From assembly GCF_000764305.2 (NCBI RefSeq), contig NW_025934572.1:548850-612849 (forward strand): DNA of 64,000 nucleotides, written 5' to 3'. Shown here one piece after another: positions 13,170 to 24,700 of this stretch; positions within the stretch are counted from its first letter, which is position 1, and the number at the start of each line of letters is the position of its first letter. The notes under the pieces are model-generated. The model had not been told where the DNA came from, did no database searches, and saw only the letters and a list, made by a program, of their open reading frames with translations. The position numbers and the translations under genes are program-made. Origin of the DNA: Hyalella azteca (taxonomy: Eukaryota > Arthropoda > Malacostraca > Amphipoda > Hyalellidae).

Positions 13170-16100
13170 CTAGCCGAGAGCATCAAAGCCTTCATCTTCC
13201 TCGTCATTATCTTCGTCATCCTCGTCTAAGGAGTAGAGAAGGGAAAGGTATTCGCCCTTAGGAGCCAACGGATGACCGGGAGGCACCACAGCAAATCCCA
13301 GGAACATGAACGTCCGAACTAAGCAGGCTGCAAGAAAAAATAGTAGAATATTAGACGCAAGAATAGACAGTATAAACTCACTAAGATAGTGACATTTGTA
13401 AAATGATTCAAGATTAAAAGAAAAGAAATTTCAATTCTATTATTTGAAAGATTTTTGGTGTGTCAATAACCGCAGTTCAGTCAACAGTCCTGGAACTTTC
13501 CTGATCCATTATATTAGCCCTCCTGAGAGAAACACTATCAAGATGTCTATCTAAATTTTAGGCCTAAATTAACCATTCAAATTTAATCTTTAGGGTTAAT
13601 TCCTGCACCTGGCAACACTTTCAAGTCCTATCCTTTATATCTGAATAATGTGCAGATTTTATTTTATTCTTTGTATCTGAATAATGTTCAGACTTATTTT
13701 CCCCCAAGAAAGAGTGAGCGACCCGTGCAAAATTTACCAGTTCTCAATCTCTTATGAACAAACGCGGTTTTATTACGATACACTGGTACGATAAATTTAG
13801 AGAACTCTAAAGGAAACTAACCTCTATTGCGAGCCTGCTTGTTCAAGCAGACGATTATGTTGCGGCATTGCAGATGCACTTCGGTGAACTCGAGTAGGGC
13901 GACAAAAGCCTCTTTGCTGCCATCAGGGAGCGAGTCGCCGGGCTGGAGGTAGAGGCAGCGCTTGAACAGCACTGCTTCCCACACTACCGCCGTCTGCTCG
14001 CATAGCTGGAAGCTGAAGCGCAGGCGCGCTCCTTTCCCGCGACCAGCTACAGCCAACAGCTCGCTTTCCTGCATCAAAAAAGAACTTTCAAAAAATTTTA
14101 TTTTCCATGGTTAAATCACAACTACTAATTGACAGGTTGACTACTAACAATGAAACTTTGCTCAAAAGCAATTTAGAGTCCAACGAAAATCTGCATATAA
14201 TCAAACTTGATTTAATACTTCAAAAATTATGATCAGAATATACTTCAGAATAATAAGCTGTCAGAGCAGCTACAGAAACCCTTGAGGTAATGGTGCATCC
14301 CACTGAAGTGCACAAGAATCTTTAATGCTTTCGCAAGAGGGTACTCACAGACACTGCAAATCCATTCGAGTTGCCATCCTTTTGCTCCGCTACAGGGGGC
14401 TCTACCAGGGACCCCACACCGCTGCCCTCTGTGTTGTAAGACACGTTGGCGGTATGGGGGGCATCAAAACCACCACTGACGTCCCCCACCCAGCTCGATA
14501 GAGAAGAGGGGCACCTTACTGCTCATTGGCTCAAACATGGAGGGATCATCATCCGGAGATCCGAAGCCTTCATCAGTGGATCCTTGCATTGTGTGGCCTG
14601 AACTGCAACACAAATTAAAAGGTTAAGGAAAAGGGATCCAGGTTAAAAGTGCTAAGGGATGATATATAAATTGAATAAGAAATTATAATTAAGTTATAAA
14701 TTTCCGATACAATAGCACAGCCTATGTCAAATACATTATCCTCATGGTATGAATTTTCAAATTGAGGATTAGTCAGACAAGTGATGTTGGATCAATATTA
14801 CATTATCAGGAATAAAGAAAATTTAATGATTGGACACTATATTAATAGTTTAATACACATACAAAAGAAATCAACACATTTAGTCTCCGTTAAGGGGAGT
14901 GTCTGGGGGTAAAAAATATCTCATATCACTAGACGGATCGATTCGAAATTTGGTACACATATGTAAAATGTAATTGTTTTTTTCTTGTTCATCGGAATTT
15001 TTCAAAAAATTGAAAGAAAACGTGAAATTCTTATTAAACGGTAAAAAGGGGATATTGTGAAAGTTAATCAGTCCTATGATTTTCAAGCTACAACATAGAG
15101 ACACATCACACATATCATTTGATGAATAAAGACCATATCTAAAAACATAACTTTGTTTTTTTTTTAATTTCTCATTTATGTGGGTGTGGGAGCATTTTTT
15201 CCAAAATCTTTTGATTTTACCTCTGCCCTCCCCCCTTTTTGCAAAATAAAATCTGAACTATAACAAGCTTGAAAAAAGCCCTAGTTACGTTTGTAGATCT
15301 TTTTATTTGCAAATTGAACGGTATATGTCTCATTGATGTAGCTTCAAACTCGAGGAGGAGATAGGTTTCCAGTGACAATAAGTCAATTAGCACGAATGTT
15401 CAGTAGAGCCTGACAAAGTCCCAGGCGCCTCAAAATCGGCATTCAAGACTGCAAGGAATGCGACTAGATGATACTGGAGCTCAATTTCTGTCAAGGATGG
15501 TGAGAGCGACAGTGCGGGAACCACCCCGTACGACTGCTGCAAGGTTACTGGAGCCGAGTGTCTGTAGACTAGCTAAATATATTGCAATATGGGAATTATT
15601 CCCTATGTTAAATGTGAAAGAACTTCCTCACCTCCTTCCCTTGCGGAATCTGTAGTGAATGCATAAATCAACATACAGAGATGGTTTTGGTACCATTGGA
15701 TAGGTCAGAGTGTCTGCTTTAAGATAAGACTAAAAAACGGAAAAGCCGAAATTGTCGATTTTGGACCCAGATGCTCCCATTAATAAAACATGCTAAGTAA
15801 AAAAAAAGCTTTACTGAAGAACTTTCACTTATGTTACTCATGTTTTAAATTCTTGAAATTATCAGGTCAGTTTTTACTTTCCAGTCTCCACTCTAGCAGT
15901 TCATTTGGCAATGGAAAAATAGCATCTTGCAACAAAACAAATTCAACTCACTGCATCATGTGCAATAGGCTACCAGCATTAAAATGCATTGATATAGAAA
16001 TAGAATAGATTTTTCAAATGAGAAAATTGAAAATAAACTGGTTTGCAGAAATTTCATTTTTACCATTAAGAAAAAAAATATAATTTAGCCTCAGAAATTA

Positions 16101-17332
16101 CCTGAAAGGCTGAACTAGTAACCACCGTACAGAGAGTAACTTCAGTACAGTCCAGACTGGAATAATGGGCAGGAGTCACCCGTACAAGAGCAAAAACCAC
16201 CCGTCAACGAGGGTCAATTTTACCCGTGGCCATGTATAATTTCACCCGTAGCCAATGGCCATGGTTTTCTTCACCCGTGGCCATGGATAAATTTAACCGC
16301 GCCCGTAGAGCTACAATTTCAACAGTAATGGCNAGCTGTTCACACGCTATTTCGTAAAATTGCCCGAGAACAGTAAATTCTTACCCGCGATTTTCGAGAA
16401 GCACCCGGGAGGACGAAAATTGCACCCGCGATTTTACAACTTCACCCTTGAAGAGCCTATTTTTACCCGCGGTATTCTAAAAAATCTGCCCATTATTCCT
16501 GTCTGGAGTACAGTGTAGGGTAAAGTGACCACTGCAATTCGCTCCACTTCATCAAATATCAACAAAAATAATCTTCAAATTTCAATAATGGTTGAAAATA
16601 AACTAGGAGCCTAGGAGGTGCAAAGTGAAAAAAAGTGCATACGGCACTCCTTAATAGCCATTAGCCCCCTTTCTAAATTATTATGCAGAATTTTCACAAC
16701 ATGGTGCCAGTGGGTACTTGCAAGAAGTACAGTTATGAGTTAATTTTTTTTAAATCATGGGTGAACATAGCAATGATATTGATAACATGGGTTTTTTTTC
16801 ACTGAAGAAGTTCAAAATGAGAAAAGGCCAGCCCATAGCCATAGAAACAGTTAGGCATTAGTCAATAGGAAGTTTCAAGTTCTAAGCAATAAATTAAGAG
16901 TTTCTCATTTGCGTCAATGAAGTCAAGCAACAGTAGCACCGAACGTAGAATCGTAGGTCAACGACGGTATAGATAACGTCTGCACTACACAGCGAGAGAA
17001 AATTGGTACCTACTACAATACAATGTACAAAGTTTGCAGTACAGAGGTCTTACATAATCGCGTAAATACTACAACGTAGGTACAAGACAAATAGACAATC
17101 GTTCTTCATAGCGTTAATTCCAGAAATTAAGGAAGCAAGACCACATTCTGGCTTGATATTGGTTAGGGAACAACCGAACAAGAATAGAACTTCCCTAGTA
17201 CTGGTATCTATGCACGCCATTGTTGAATGAATGGATTACTCACCTGTGATCAATTGACATCATGTCCTCCATATGATCGTTTTTATCAAATAGCTTTAAA
17301 CTCGAGTAATTAGAAAATATTTTAATACTCAT
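13170..17332 (-). CDS. OAZ: Ornithine decarboxylase antizyme, +1 frameshifted
   Basis: Antizymes bind ornithine decarboxylase, send it to the proteasome without ubiquitin and block polyamine uptake; polyamines induce the ribosomal frameshift needed to make them. Minus-strand exons: 17332-17244, 14602-14349, 14068-13822, 13327-13170, all GT-AG with compatible phases. ORF1 runs from the first ATG at 17332 (in-frame upstream stop) to the TGA at 14466-14464 (75 codons). Skipping one base gives DAPHTANVSY and an open frame to TAG at 13172, 248 aa in all. The antizyme core is clear: ESELLAVAGR, LYLQPGDSLPDGSKEAFVAL, IIVCLNKQ, RTFMFLGF and PPGHPLAPKG. The C-terminus ends in an unusually acidic tail (DEDDEDNDEEDEGFDALG). 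A second in-frame ATG at 17272 gives a shorter alternative start. Intron 1 carries two MITEs. Family assignment is very secure; the start codon is less so. Confidence 0.93.
14412..14469 (-). promoter_or_regulatory. Programmed +1 frameshift site with 3' stem-loop
   Basis: The zero-frame codons are CAG TGG TGG TTT TGA TGC CCC: TTT at 14469-14467 and the ORF1 stop TGA at 14466-14464. Reading on after TTT by skipping one base gives GAT GCC CCC, matching the D-A-P that follows the shift in other antizymes. Four bases after TGA an 11-bp stem begins: CCCCATACCGC (14459-14449) pairs with GCGGTGTGGGG (14422-14412), with one G-U pair. Inside the 26-nt loop, GTGT can pair with ACAC. Most antizymes use TCC before TGA; TTT is a variant shift codon. 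Confidence 0.9.
14894..15779 (+). mobile_element. piggyBac-like MITE, variant termini (copy 1)
   Basis: The element is flanked by TTAA at 14890-14893 and 15780-15783. Its ends are GGGGAGTGTCTGG and, read inward from the right, GGGAGCATCTGGG, one base inside the TTAA. The interior matches the copies at 29656-30737 and 31212-34689: TTGGTACACATATGTAAAA, GAAAACGTGAAATTCTTA, ATGATTTTCAAGCTACAACA and TATTTGCAAATTGAACGGTA are shared in order. It lies in antizyme intron 1. There is no transposase, so it is non-autonomous. Confidence 0.75.
16152..16506. mobile_element. hAT-like MITE with reiterated ACCCG
   Basis: This 355-bp element has 21-bp inverted ends with one mismatch (left CCAGACTGGAATAATGGGCA, right the complement with CCAGACAGG) and a perfect 8-bp target duplication AGTACAGT (16144-16151, 16507-16514), as hAT-type transposition leaves. 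The inside repeats ACCCG or CCCG more than ten times at 20-30 base intervals on the plus strand. It carries no gene. An N sits at 16333. It lies in antizyme intron 1. Confidence 0.88.
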
Positions 17333-18798
17333 TACGAATACAACTCAAAAGAAATTAAAGGCAATCTTCTTCAGAAACAACCGATAATGAGATATAAGTT
17401 GAGACGAACAGGCGCAACTCCACTCGTAGAAATGTGCGATATCACACTGACACACGAACAGCTGAGCATGCGCACATCCAGGTTCCTATGCTGCCAGATT
17501 ACGCTATTTTAGGTGCTAAATGTGTTCTTCAGAAATAAAAAAAAAAATAATAATTACGTTCACAACCAGGAAACATGGTTGATATTACCGAATTATGCCA
17601 ATTCATTGGATCACCAAAGAGCAGATCCATAAATTATTCATATGATTCAAAAGGAAAAACCGGCATATATCATTAACGATATTTAGAAGAGCTGAACGTG
17701 CATGATTATTAGATAATTTCGTTCATCTAATTTCTTGCTAAACTAAATGATGTCAGATTAAAAAGCTGCTGAGATGAGTTGATTGTATGAAATATCTCCT
17801 CATAAAGATAGATGAAGTACTTCATAAGTGCTCTCTATGACTCCTATCGTATCGCATCGTGCGTAGCTCAAGCAAATTTATCTCACGAACGATTTAAAAC
17901 TCAAGTGGATAAATTGTAGATATTTGCATGTCATGTCAATATGATGCTTAATAAATTCATGAGTGCATTCAAGATTAACAACGTTTTATGACTTTGACAG
18001 TATTCGATAGATACATAATTAATATTACATCTGGAAGGCTCGTAGAGATTTTTTGCTATTTAATAAGAAAAATTACAGTAACTACAATTAACAAATTTAT
18101 TTGTTCGAAAAGTAAAGTTTAAGGCAACCCCTGCATCGGTTTGCTGTATTTCAGGTATGAATGCAAAGCCACCCGGGCCCATACTTTCAAAACTGGCTAA
18201 GTGAACGTAAGTACTTACGATCTATTTTCTTGTCTATGATTGGTGGATTTTGCTTGAAAGGCCGTCAATGATTGGCTGATGAACTTACGATCTCTTAACT
18301 TCTTTTGAAAGTATAGGCCCAGGTCAAGAAAAAAAATCTCGACTGCCTTTAATGTGCCTACATGACTGCAATGCAATCAACTGGTAAATATTACAAGTTT
18401 TACGGACTGTTTTGAAAAATGTGGAAATTTCCCAGCTTTTGGTTCTGCCAATATAGCAAAGGCCAGTCGAATCTCATTTTTTTAGAAAATCAATAAATAA
18501 AGAATTTTTATCAAGGAATGGAAAATCTTCTAGTTTGTCAACCAAGCACGAAACATTCATGCGTAATATTGTCAAAGCCCGATCAAAAGTGGTATCAATG
18601 AAATATTTTGCGCTTCCTGCGCATATTGGAAATTACTCGTAAATCAGAAGCCAAATGTCCGAATTGCTCCAAGTAAGCAGCCAATCTCATTGTTAACCGT
18701 TATTAAAAAAATTACGAAGAAAGTATGCCGCTGATACAGCAGATGAAGGGTGAAATACAAAACATTTTTCAACAAGAAGTGTAATAATTTTTTATGCA
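17333..18798. other. Upstream of antizyme / downstream of helicase gene
   Basis: This spacer would hold the antizyme promoter and 5' leader (next to 17332) and the 3' untranslated region of the helicase gene (next to 18799), since both are read on the minus strand. I could not pick out a convincing core promoter or the polyadenylation site. Confidence 0.5.
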
Positions 18799-21700
18799 TC
18801 ATTTCGACACTTTTTTGGACATGCGTCTCTTCTTCCTCTTCTCTCTTTTCTTTTCAAGCTTCCTTTTATTTTTCTCAAGAATCCTTTCTTCACGGCGAGC
18901 CTTCATCTCTTTCAAAGACTCCTCGGGTTTAAGTAACTTTTTGGTTAGCTTGGCCATGTCTTTTCTGTGTTTCTTGAGGAGCATCGAAGACTTGCTGTTA
19001 GGAGCAGCACTGGTGTGATCACCGTAATGATCGTAATCATAGCGCTCTATGTAAGACAGCTCTGGGTCCTCTGTGAGGGTGTCAACGCGGTTCACTCCTA
19101 TCAGTTCAGAAGGAATGGAACCGGCGTCTGTGCCAAGCCCGGCGGCCAGCGCAGTTCTGCTAGTCGGGTTGCGAAAAGAGAACATGGCCCCGACCAGGGG
19201 TGCTTTCAAGGCCTCGTTTAGACGCCTCTGAAGGATTTTGACTTCGCCCTTGCGACCTCCCGAACGAATGCGTCGTTGCTGCTCGGATGGTAACAGATAC
19301 AAGTCCTCTTGGTCCATCCTGGTGGAAAGAAAAATTGTGACAAAAAAAACAACAGAAACAAAGTGTAGGGATTTTAGCTTGATATTCAGGAGTACTTCGG
19401 GAAACAGATGGGGAATTAGAACAATAGTAACTAATGTGTGAAACCTAGAATAAGTTAAGGTGTTGACCATCCTGCAGCAGCGTACGAATTCAGAGCAGAC
19501 TTGTGGGACAAAAGCAAGGACTAGTATGTGAATTCAAACAACTGCAGAGGGAGAAGTCAACCAGGATACAAGATCACAAGAAGCTTGTATATCTCGAAGA
19601 TTCAGTGTTTGTGCATATTGAAATCTACTGTTGTGTTGTGAGGAACAACATCTACTGTGCTGTGCCCTAGCATAGGAAAGAAGAAACAGTTCTGTGCCCT
19701 GTAATTATGCTCATATGTTCACGTTGACTTTGTTCGATGTTCGTAATTTAAGTGTTCACTTTTATTAAAATTAAAGTAATTGTGTTAATTGGGAGATCTT
19801 TATTAAACCTCGGCACGAAAGATCATTACACAAAGGCTCAAAAAGATAAGTCCTTTCCTCCAGAAAAGATAATATTCCTGCAAGCATTACCAAAAAACAA
19901 TAGTAGATCGTTTTATTCTATCATATTGTTAGATTTGCATTAAAATTGCACAATTCAAATTAACGTTGTGGAAAATTTGCAAGTTTTTGTACGGAAATAA
20001 TTATCATAACATTGACTAAAGTGTCATCGAGAGGTCAACGCTACTCACTCGTCATCTGAAACATTGAGGCCAGCTTCCTGCAGTTCACTTTGATCTTTGC
20101 TGTCCTCATCCTGACGGCGGATCTGGTGCAGCAACTTTTCCAGAGCTGTCGCCAGCTGCACTCGCTCTTGCACCTGCAGTGAGAACACTTTCATATTAAT
20201 ATGGCGTGTAACATGAACTGTCAATTTATATTGTGCTTAAGATAAAGTTATCCTAATCGTAAGACAACATTATGGTAAAAAAACAAGTAAATGAAAGCTT
20301 TCAAGTGTTCGAGAAAACGTCTGGTGGAAATGAAGATTTTAGCGAACTATGTAATCGAAGTACAGCATTTAAATCCTACTAGGATAATACATTCTGATTG
20401 TAATTGGATATAAGTTCTCTATTATTATATATCAGTGCTCTCAAGAAATCAAGGCACAAACCTGTTCGAGGAGCCCCTCATTGACGGCAAACAAGGGGAT
20501 ATCATTAACGTCAGTTCTTCCCAACGTCTTGCAAATTTGTCTGAAACGCAGCACCTCCTTCGGCTCCACGAACACTAAGCTGAGGCCGCTGTTAGAACCT
20601 CGAGCTGTGCGACCACTTCGGTGAACGTATGACTGAAATAGAATAATTTTTTATGATGATCTATAAGGACAGCCAAACCAATTTACTCGAACTTTTTCCA
20701 CTGAACTAAGTTCCTAAGTAATGTTTGTCAACAAACACAAATCATGAGATATATACCACGACACAGCAATCAAATATTGGGCAGTAGCCATTCAGCCCAT
20801 AAGGCATATGATAACTCCGTATTGTGTGTATAGTAGTAATATAATACTTGCATCAATTGGTGCCCGACAAAAATGCCATGTTAAATGATTACTCCAATTA
20901 CCATGAAAAACTAAAATTCATAGTCAGAATAAACTATTTATTGAACGCATTACGTTATGACTGCATTATTGTACGAGAACCGTATAAGCAAATGTTTTAG
21001 ATCAAAAGCTTTTACTAATGCTTGAGATCACAAAGCTCAATAGTAAGGAGACTTCTACTATTGGTCGCGATCGCATAGTTCAATAGTGAGGAGACTTCTA
21101 CTATTGTTCGAGATCAAAGAGCTCAATAGTGAAGGCTGCTACTATTGCTCGAGATCACAGAGCTCAATAGTAAAGGCTGCTACTATTGTTCGAGATCAAA
21201 GAGCTCAATAGTGAAGGCTGCTACTATTGCTCGAGATCACACAGCTCAATAGTGAAGGCTGCTACTATTGCTCGAGATCACAGAGCTCAATAGTGAAGGC
21301 TGCTACTATTGCTCGAGATCACACAGCTCAATAGTGAAGGCTGCTACTATTGCTCGAGATCACAGAGCTCAATAGTGAAGGCTGCTACTAATGCTTGAAA
21401 TGAAAGACCTCAGTAGTGAGGAGGAACTACGCACCTCGGCAGTGAAGGGGACCTGGTAGTGCACCACATGCTCGACGCCCTTGATGTCGAGGCCGCGGGC
21501 AGACACGTCCGTCGTGATGAGGAGGCTCTTGTCGCTGTTGCTGAACTGCTGCAGGTTGCGCAAACGCTGCTTCTGATGCATTGATGCGTGCAGCTCCTGC
21601 ATGGCAAAGTGTCAAGTCATGTTATTCGTCTTCAGTCAGTCATCTTAGGTACCTTGACCAAACCTCCCTAAAACTCTTAAATTCATAGCCAGAACAAACG

Positions 21701-24700
21701 TTTTACTGACATGCGTGCAGCTCCAGTACGCATTCGATAATAATAAAATAGTACCAGAAAATTAGTTTCACAAGCTATTCAATTGTTGCAGTCAAAGCGT
21801 ACTCTCACAGGCGCATATTTAGGTCTATTTTAATTGACACTGCTCTATAATAGCTTGTTACTCATATTTGGAGTGAATGGGAAGAATTATTACATAATAT
21901 ATTGGTCATGAAAAACATGGTAAGTTGTCAAATTCGAAAATCCCTTATCGCTTATGACAAAAATAGCCTGTGCCAAAGGAAATTCGAAGTGATTATACAT
22001 TAGGGAAGTCATATTGGAAAATTCTTTAACTAGAATTCAATCAATACAACCGATAAGCTTTATGAAAGTCAAAAAAAAAATCAACTATCATAAAGCGTTA
22101 CTGTTAAGACTTTCACAACAGACAAAATACAGTGCGAAGTTCGACTTTCATAATTGTGCAGCAGCATAATAAGCATTTTTAAATTTTTCTTTTATCGTTT
22201 GTTGATTGCTTTAGGTTTGCTATCTCTTATCAAAAGTTTTACATTACAGCCTGAAATTCATTTTGCATTTGAAATTTCGAAGTCGGTTTTTAGTAACAGC
22301 AACTGTCCTCAGGGAGTAGCTAGAGTATACCTGGGCGTTGCACTTGAGGAGGGTGAAGAGAGACTTGAGTCTCTTGGTCGCCTCAATGCTGTTGCAAAAG
22401 ACGATCGTGCGGCCAGGGTGACGAACCAGAAAGTAGAAGAGATACTCGTCTTTCTCTTCCTGTAGCGAACAACAGCAATTAAGGCATAATTAATAAGTTT
22501 AATGATAGCTAAAGCCACAGAAACGTCCGATAATTTAAAAAAATTGAAGGAGGATACTTCGCTACTGACCTACAGAATCACTTCACGTCCACTCGAATTC
22601 TACAGAAAGCATGTTTTACTCCTTCACCTAACCAGCATACAAATCATACCCCAACAGCCTTGGAATTGGGCATCATCTGCCTTATGAACACTTCCACATA
22701 GAGATCCTCACATAAAGATCCATTGCCATCGACAGCCTAAGAACAGAAACAGGCGTTCTTAAAGGACCGTTACCCCAGCGTGAATGGAACCAACACAAAA
22801 ACCCACAAATGAAAGTTAATCTAGTAAGGTAATAACAGCTGATTAATCACAGTTCACTCACGCGTTCGCAGTTAATTCGGCACTCAGTGAGGTTCTGGGC
22901 AGTCGCGTGCTTACGAGTCACGTCCAAGATCTTGGCGGAGGGCTTCATGCCCACCATCTTGGCCAAATGCTGAAGTTTTGCATTGGACTTCTCATCGGGA
23001 ACTTCCTACAATACGTGACAAATTAGAAACAAAGAGCTGGTGGCCGTCATGAGAATTTTGCGAGGACAGCATCGTACAAAATTGTTTCACATGTAATCAA
23101 AACTCCCAACATTTTCAAATCCACAATAGCTTGGCTGCGGATCCACCTCGAAGTGCAAAAAATGAAAGCTCGTTATTCCAGCACTAATCGTACAGCGTCA
23201 ATAGTATGAATAAGAGTAAAGTTCTGACCTTCTTCTTGGCCTTGTTTTTGAGTAGCTTGCGGTCAGGCAGTTGATGAACGAGCGTCAGGGTTGCAGAGAA
23301 GACGAAGGTCTGTCGGTTGGAGCTTGCCTTGTTCTTGGCGGTGCCGTCGCCCAACAACCGCACGATCTTGTGAACTTCCTCAAAATTTTTCTTGTCTATC
23401 ATGCGGTCAGCTTCATCAATGGCCAAGTATCTAATAACATCAGGGATTAAAAATATTGTTCAATTTCAAATCAAGAGCTAAGTAAAGTAAATAAACAATA
23501 ATTGAATTTAACTATGATAACGATTTAAATTTAGGAGAAAAAAATGTGATTTAATCATTGTGGTGCTAACTGAGCTTTATGCATCCTGGCAAAGAAATGG
23601 ATGGTGTGAGATTAATTCCTACGATAATGAGAAATTTTTAAGAAAAAAAAAGGTGTCACAGCAAGGGTTTTCTCATACTTTACAATATCACAGATAAATA
23701 TGGTCAGTTTGCAGAGGCATTGTTTGGAAAAATACTAATAATAAATCTTAAAGAACCCGCCATTGATTGCCGCCATTGAACCCGCCAAAAATTGTCCAAC
23801 ACTAAACCCAGACCAGGAACTATGTGTACCTGACGCCTCGAAGTTCCTTGAGATGATCCACGCCCTCGTGTATGAGCTCCCACAGCCTGCCAGGCGTGGC
23901 AACGACAAGCTCTGGGCGCGTGCGTCTCAAGATCCTTTTCTGCTTGTAGGCGTCGAGGCCGCCCACCAGAACGCACGACGTGACGCCCATACGCTCACAT
24001 AGAGGTGATAAGTGACGGTTGATCTGGGTAAGGAGTTCAGAGCAATGATCGTTAGACAATGAAGGGCAATGATCAGAAATTCGTTGTATGTGAGAAATTC
24101 AGGCGGACAAGAATTTTGCACTTCTTGATCAATAGCAGAGTATAGTGTTACTTGCATAATGGATACACTCAAAATGACATAAAAATTACAAAAAAAGCTG
24201 CACGTCAACTTGCAATTTACCCCTTAACATTCTGGTAGATATTTGTTAGTAAACAATTCAATATTAATTTTTCTACACACATATAGCCAATAGCAATATT
24301 TCATGTAATGACTATTTTCGAGAAATTTCATTATTCAAGAGAAGTCTGAAATGATGATATTCATATCTGACCTGTACTGCAAGTTCTCTGGTGGGTGTCA
24401 GAATGAGTGCCCTCACTAACTTCTCCTCAGACGTCTCCACAAACTTGGGTTTCCGGATTTCTTCAAATGGAAACTTGACATTATTGATTACTCGCACACA
24501 CTTCAAATCTTCACCATCATCATTCTCGTCATACTCAATGTCAGACTCGTCATCACTGCCGAGGTCGTCACTGCTGGCAGCATCTGAGTTCTGCTCATCC
24601 TCATGATCTTCATCATCATCAGACTGCAGTGACTGCTCAGCATCAGAGTTTATTTCCAAGTCATTCCCACTATCAGACTCTCTTTCTTCTTCTGAATTAA

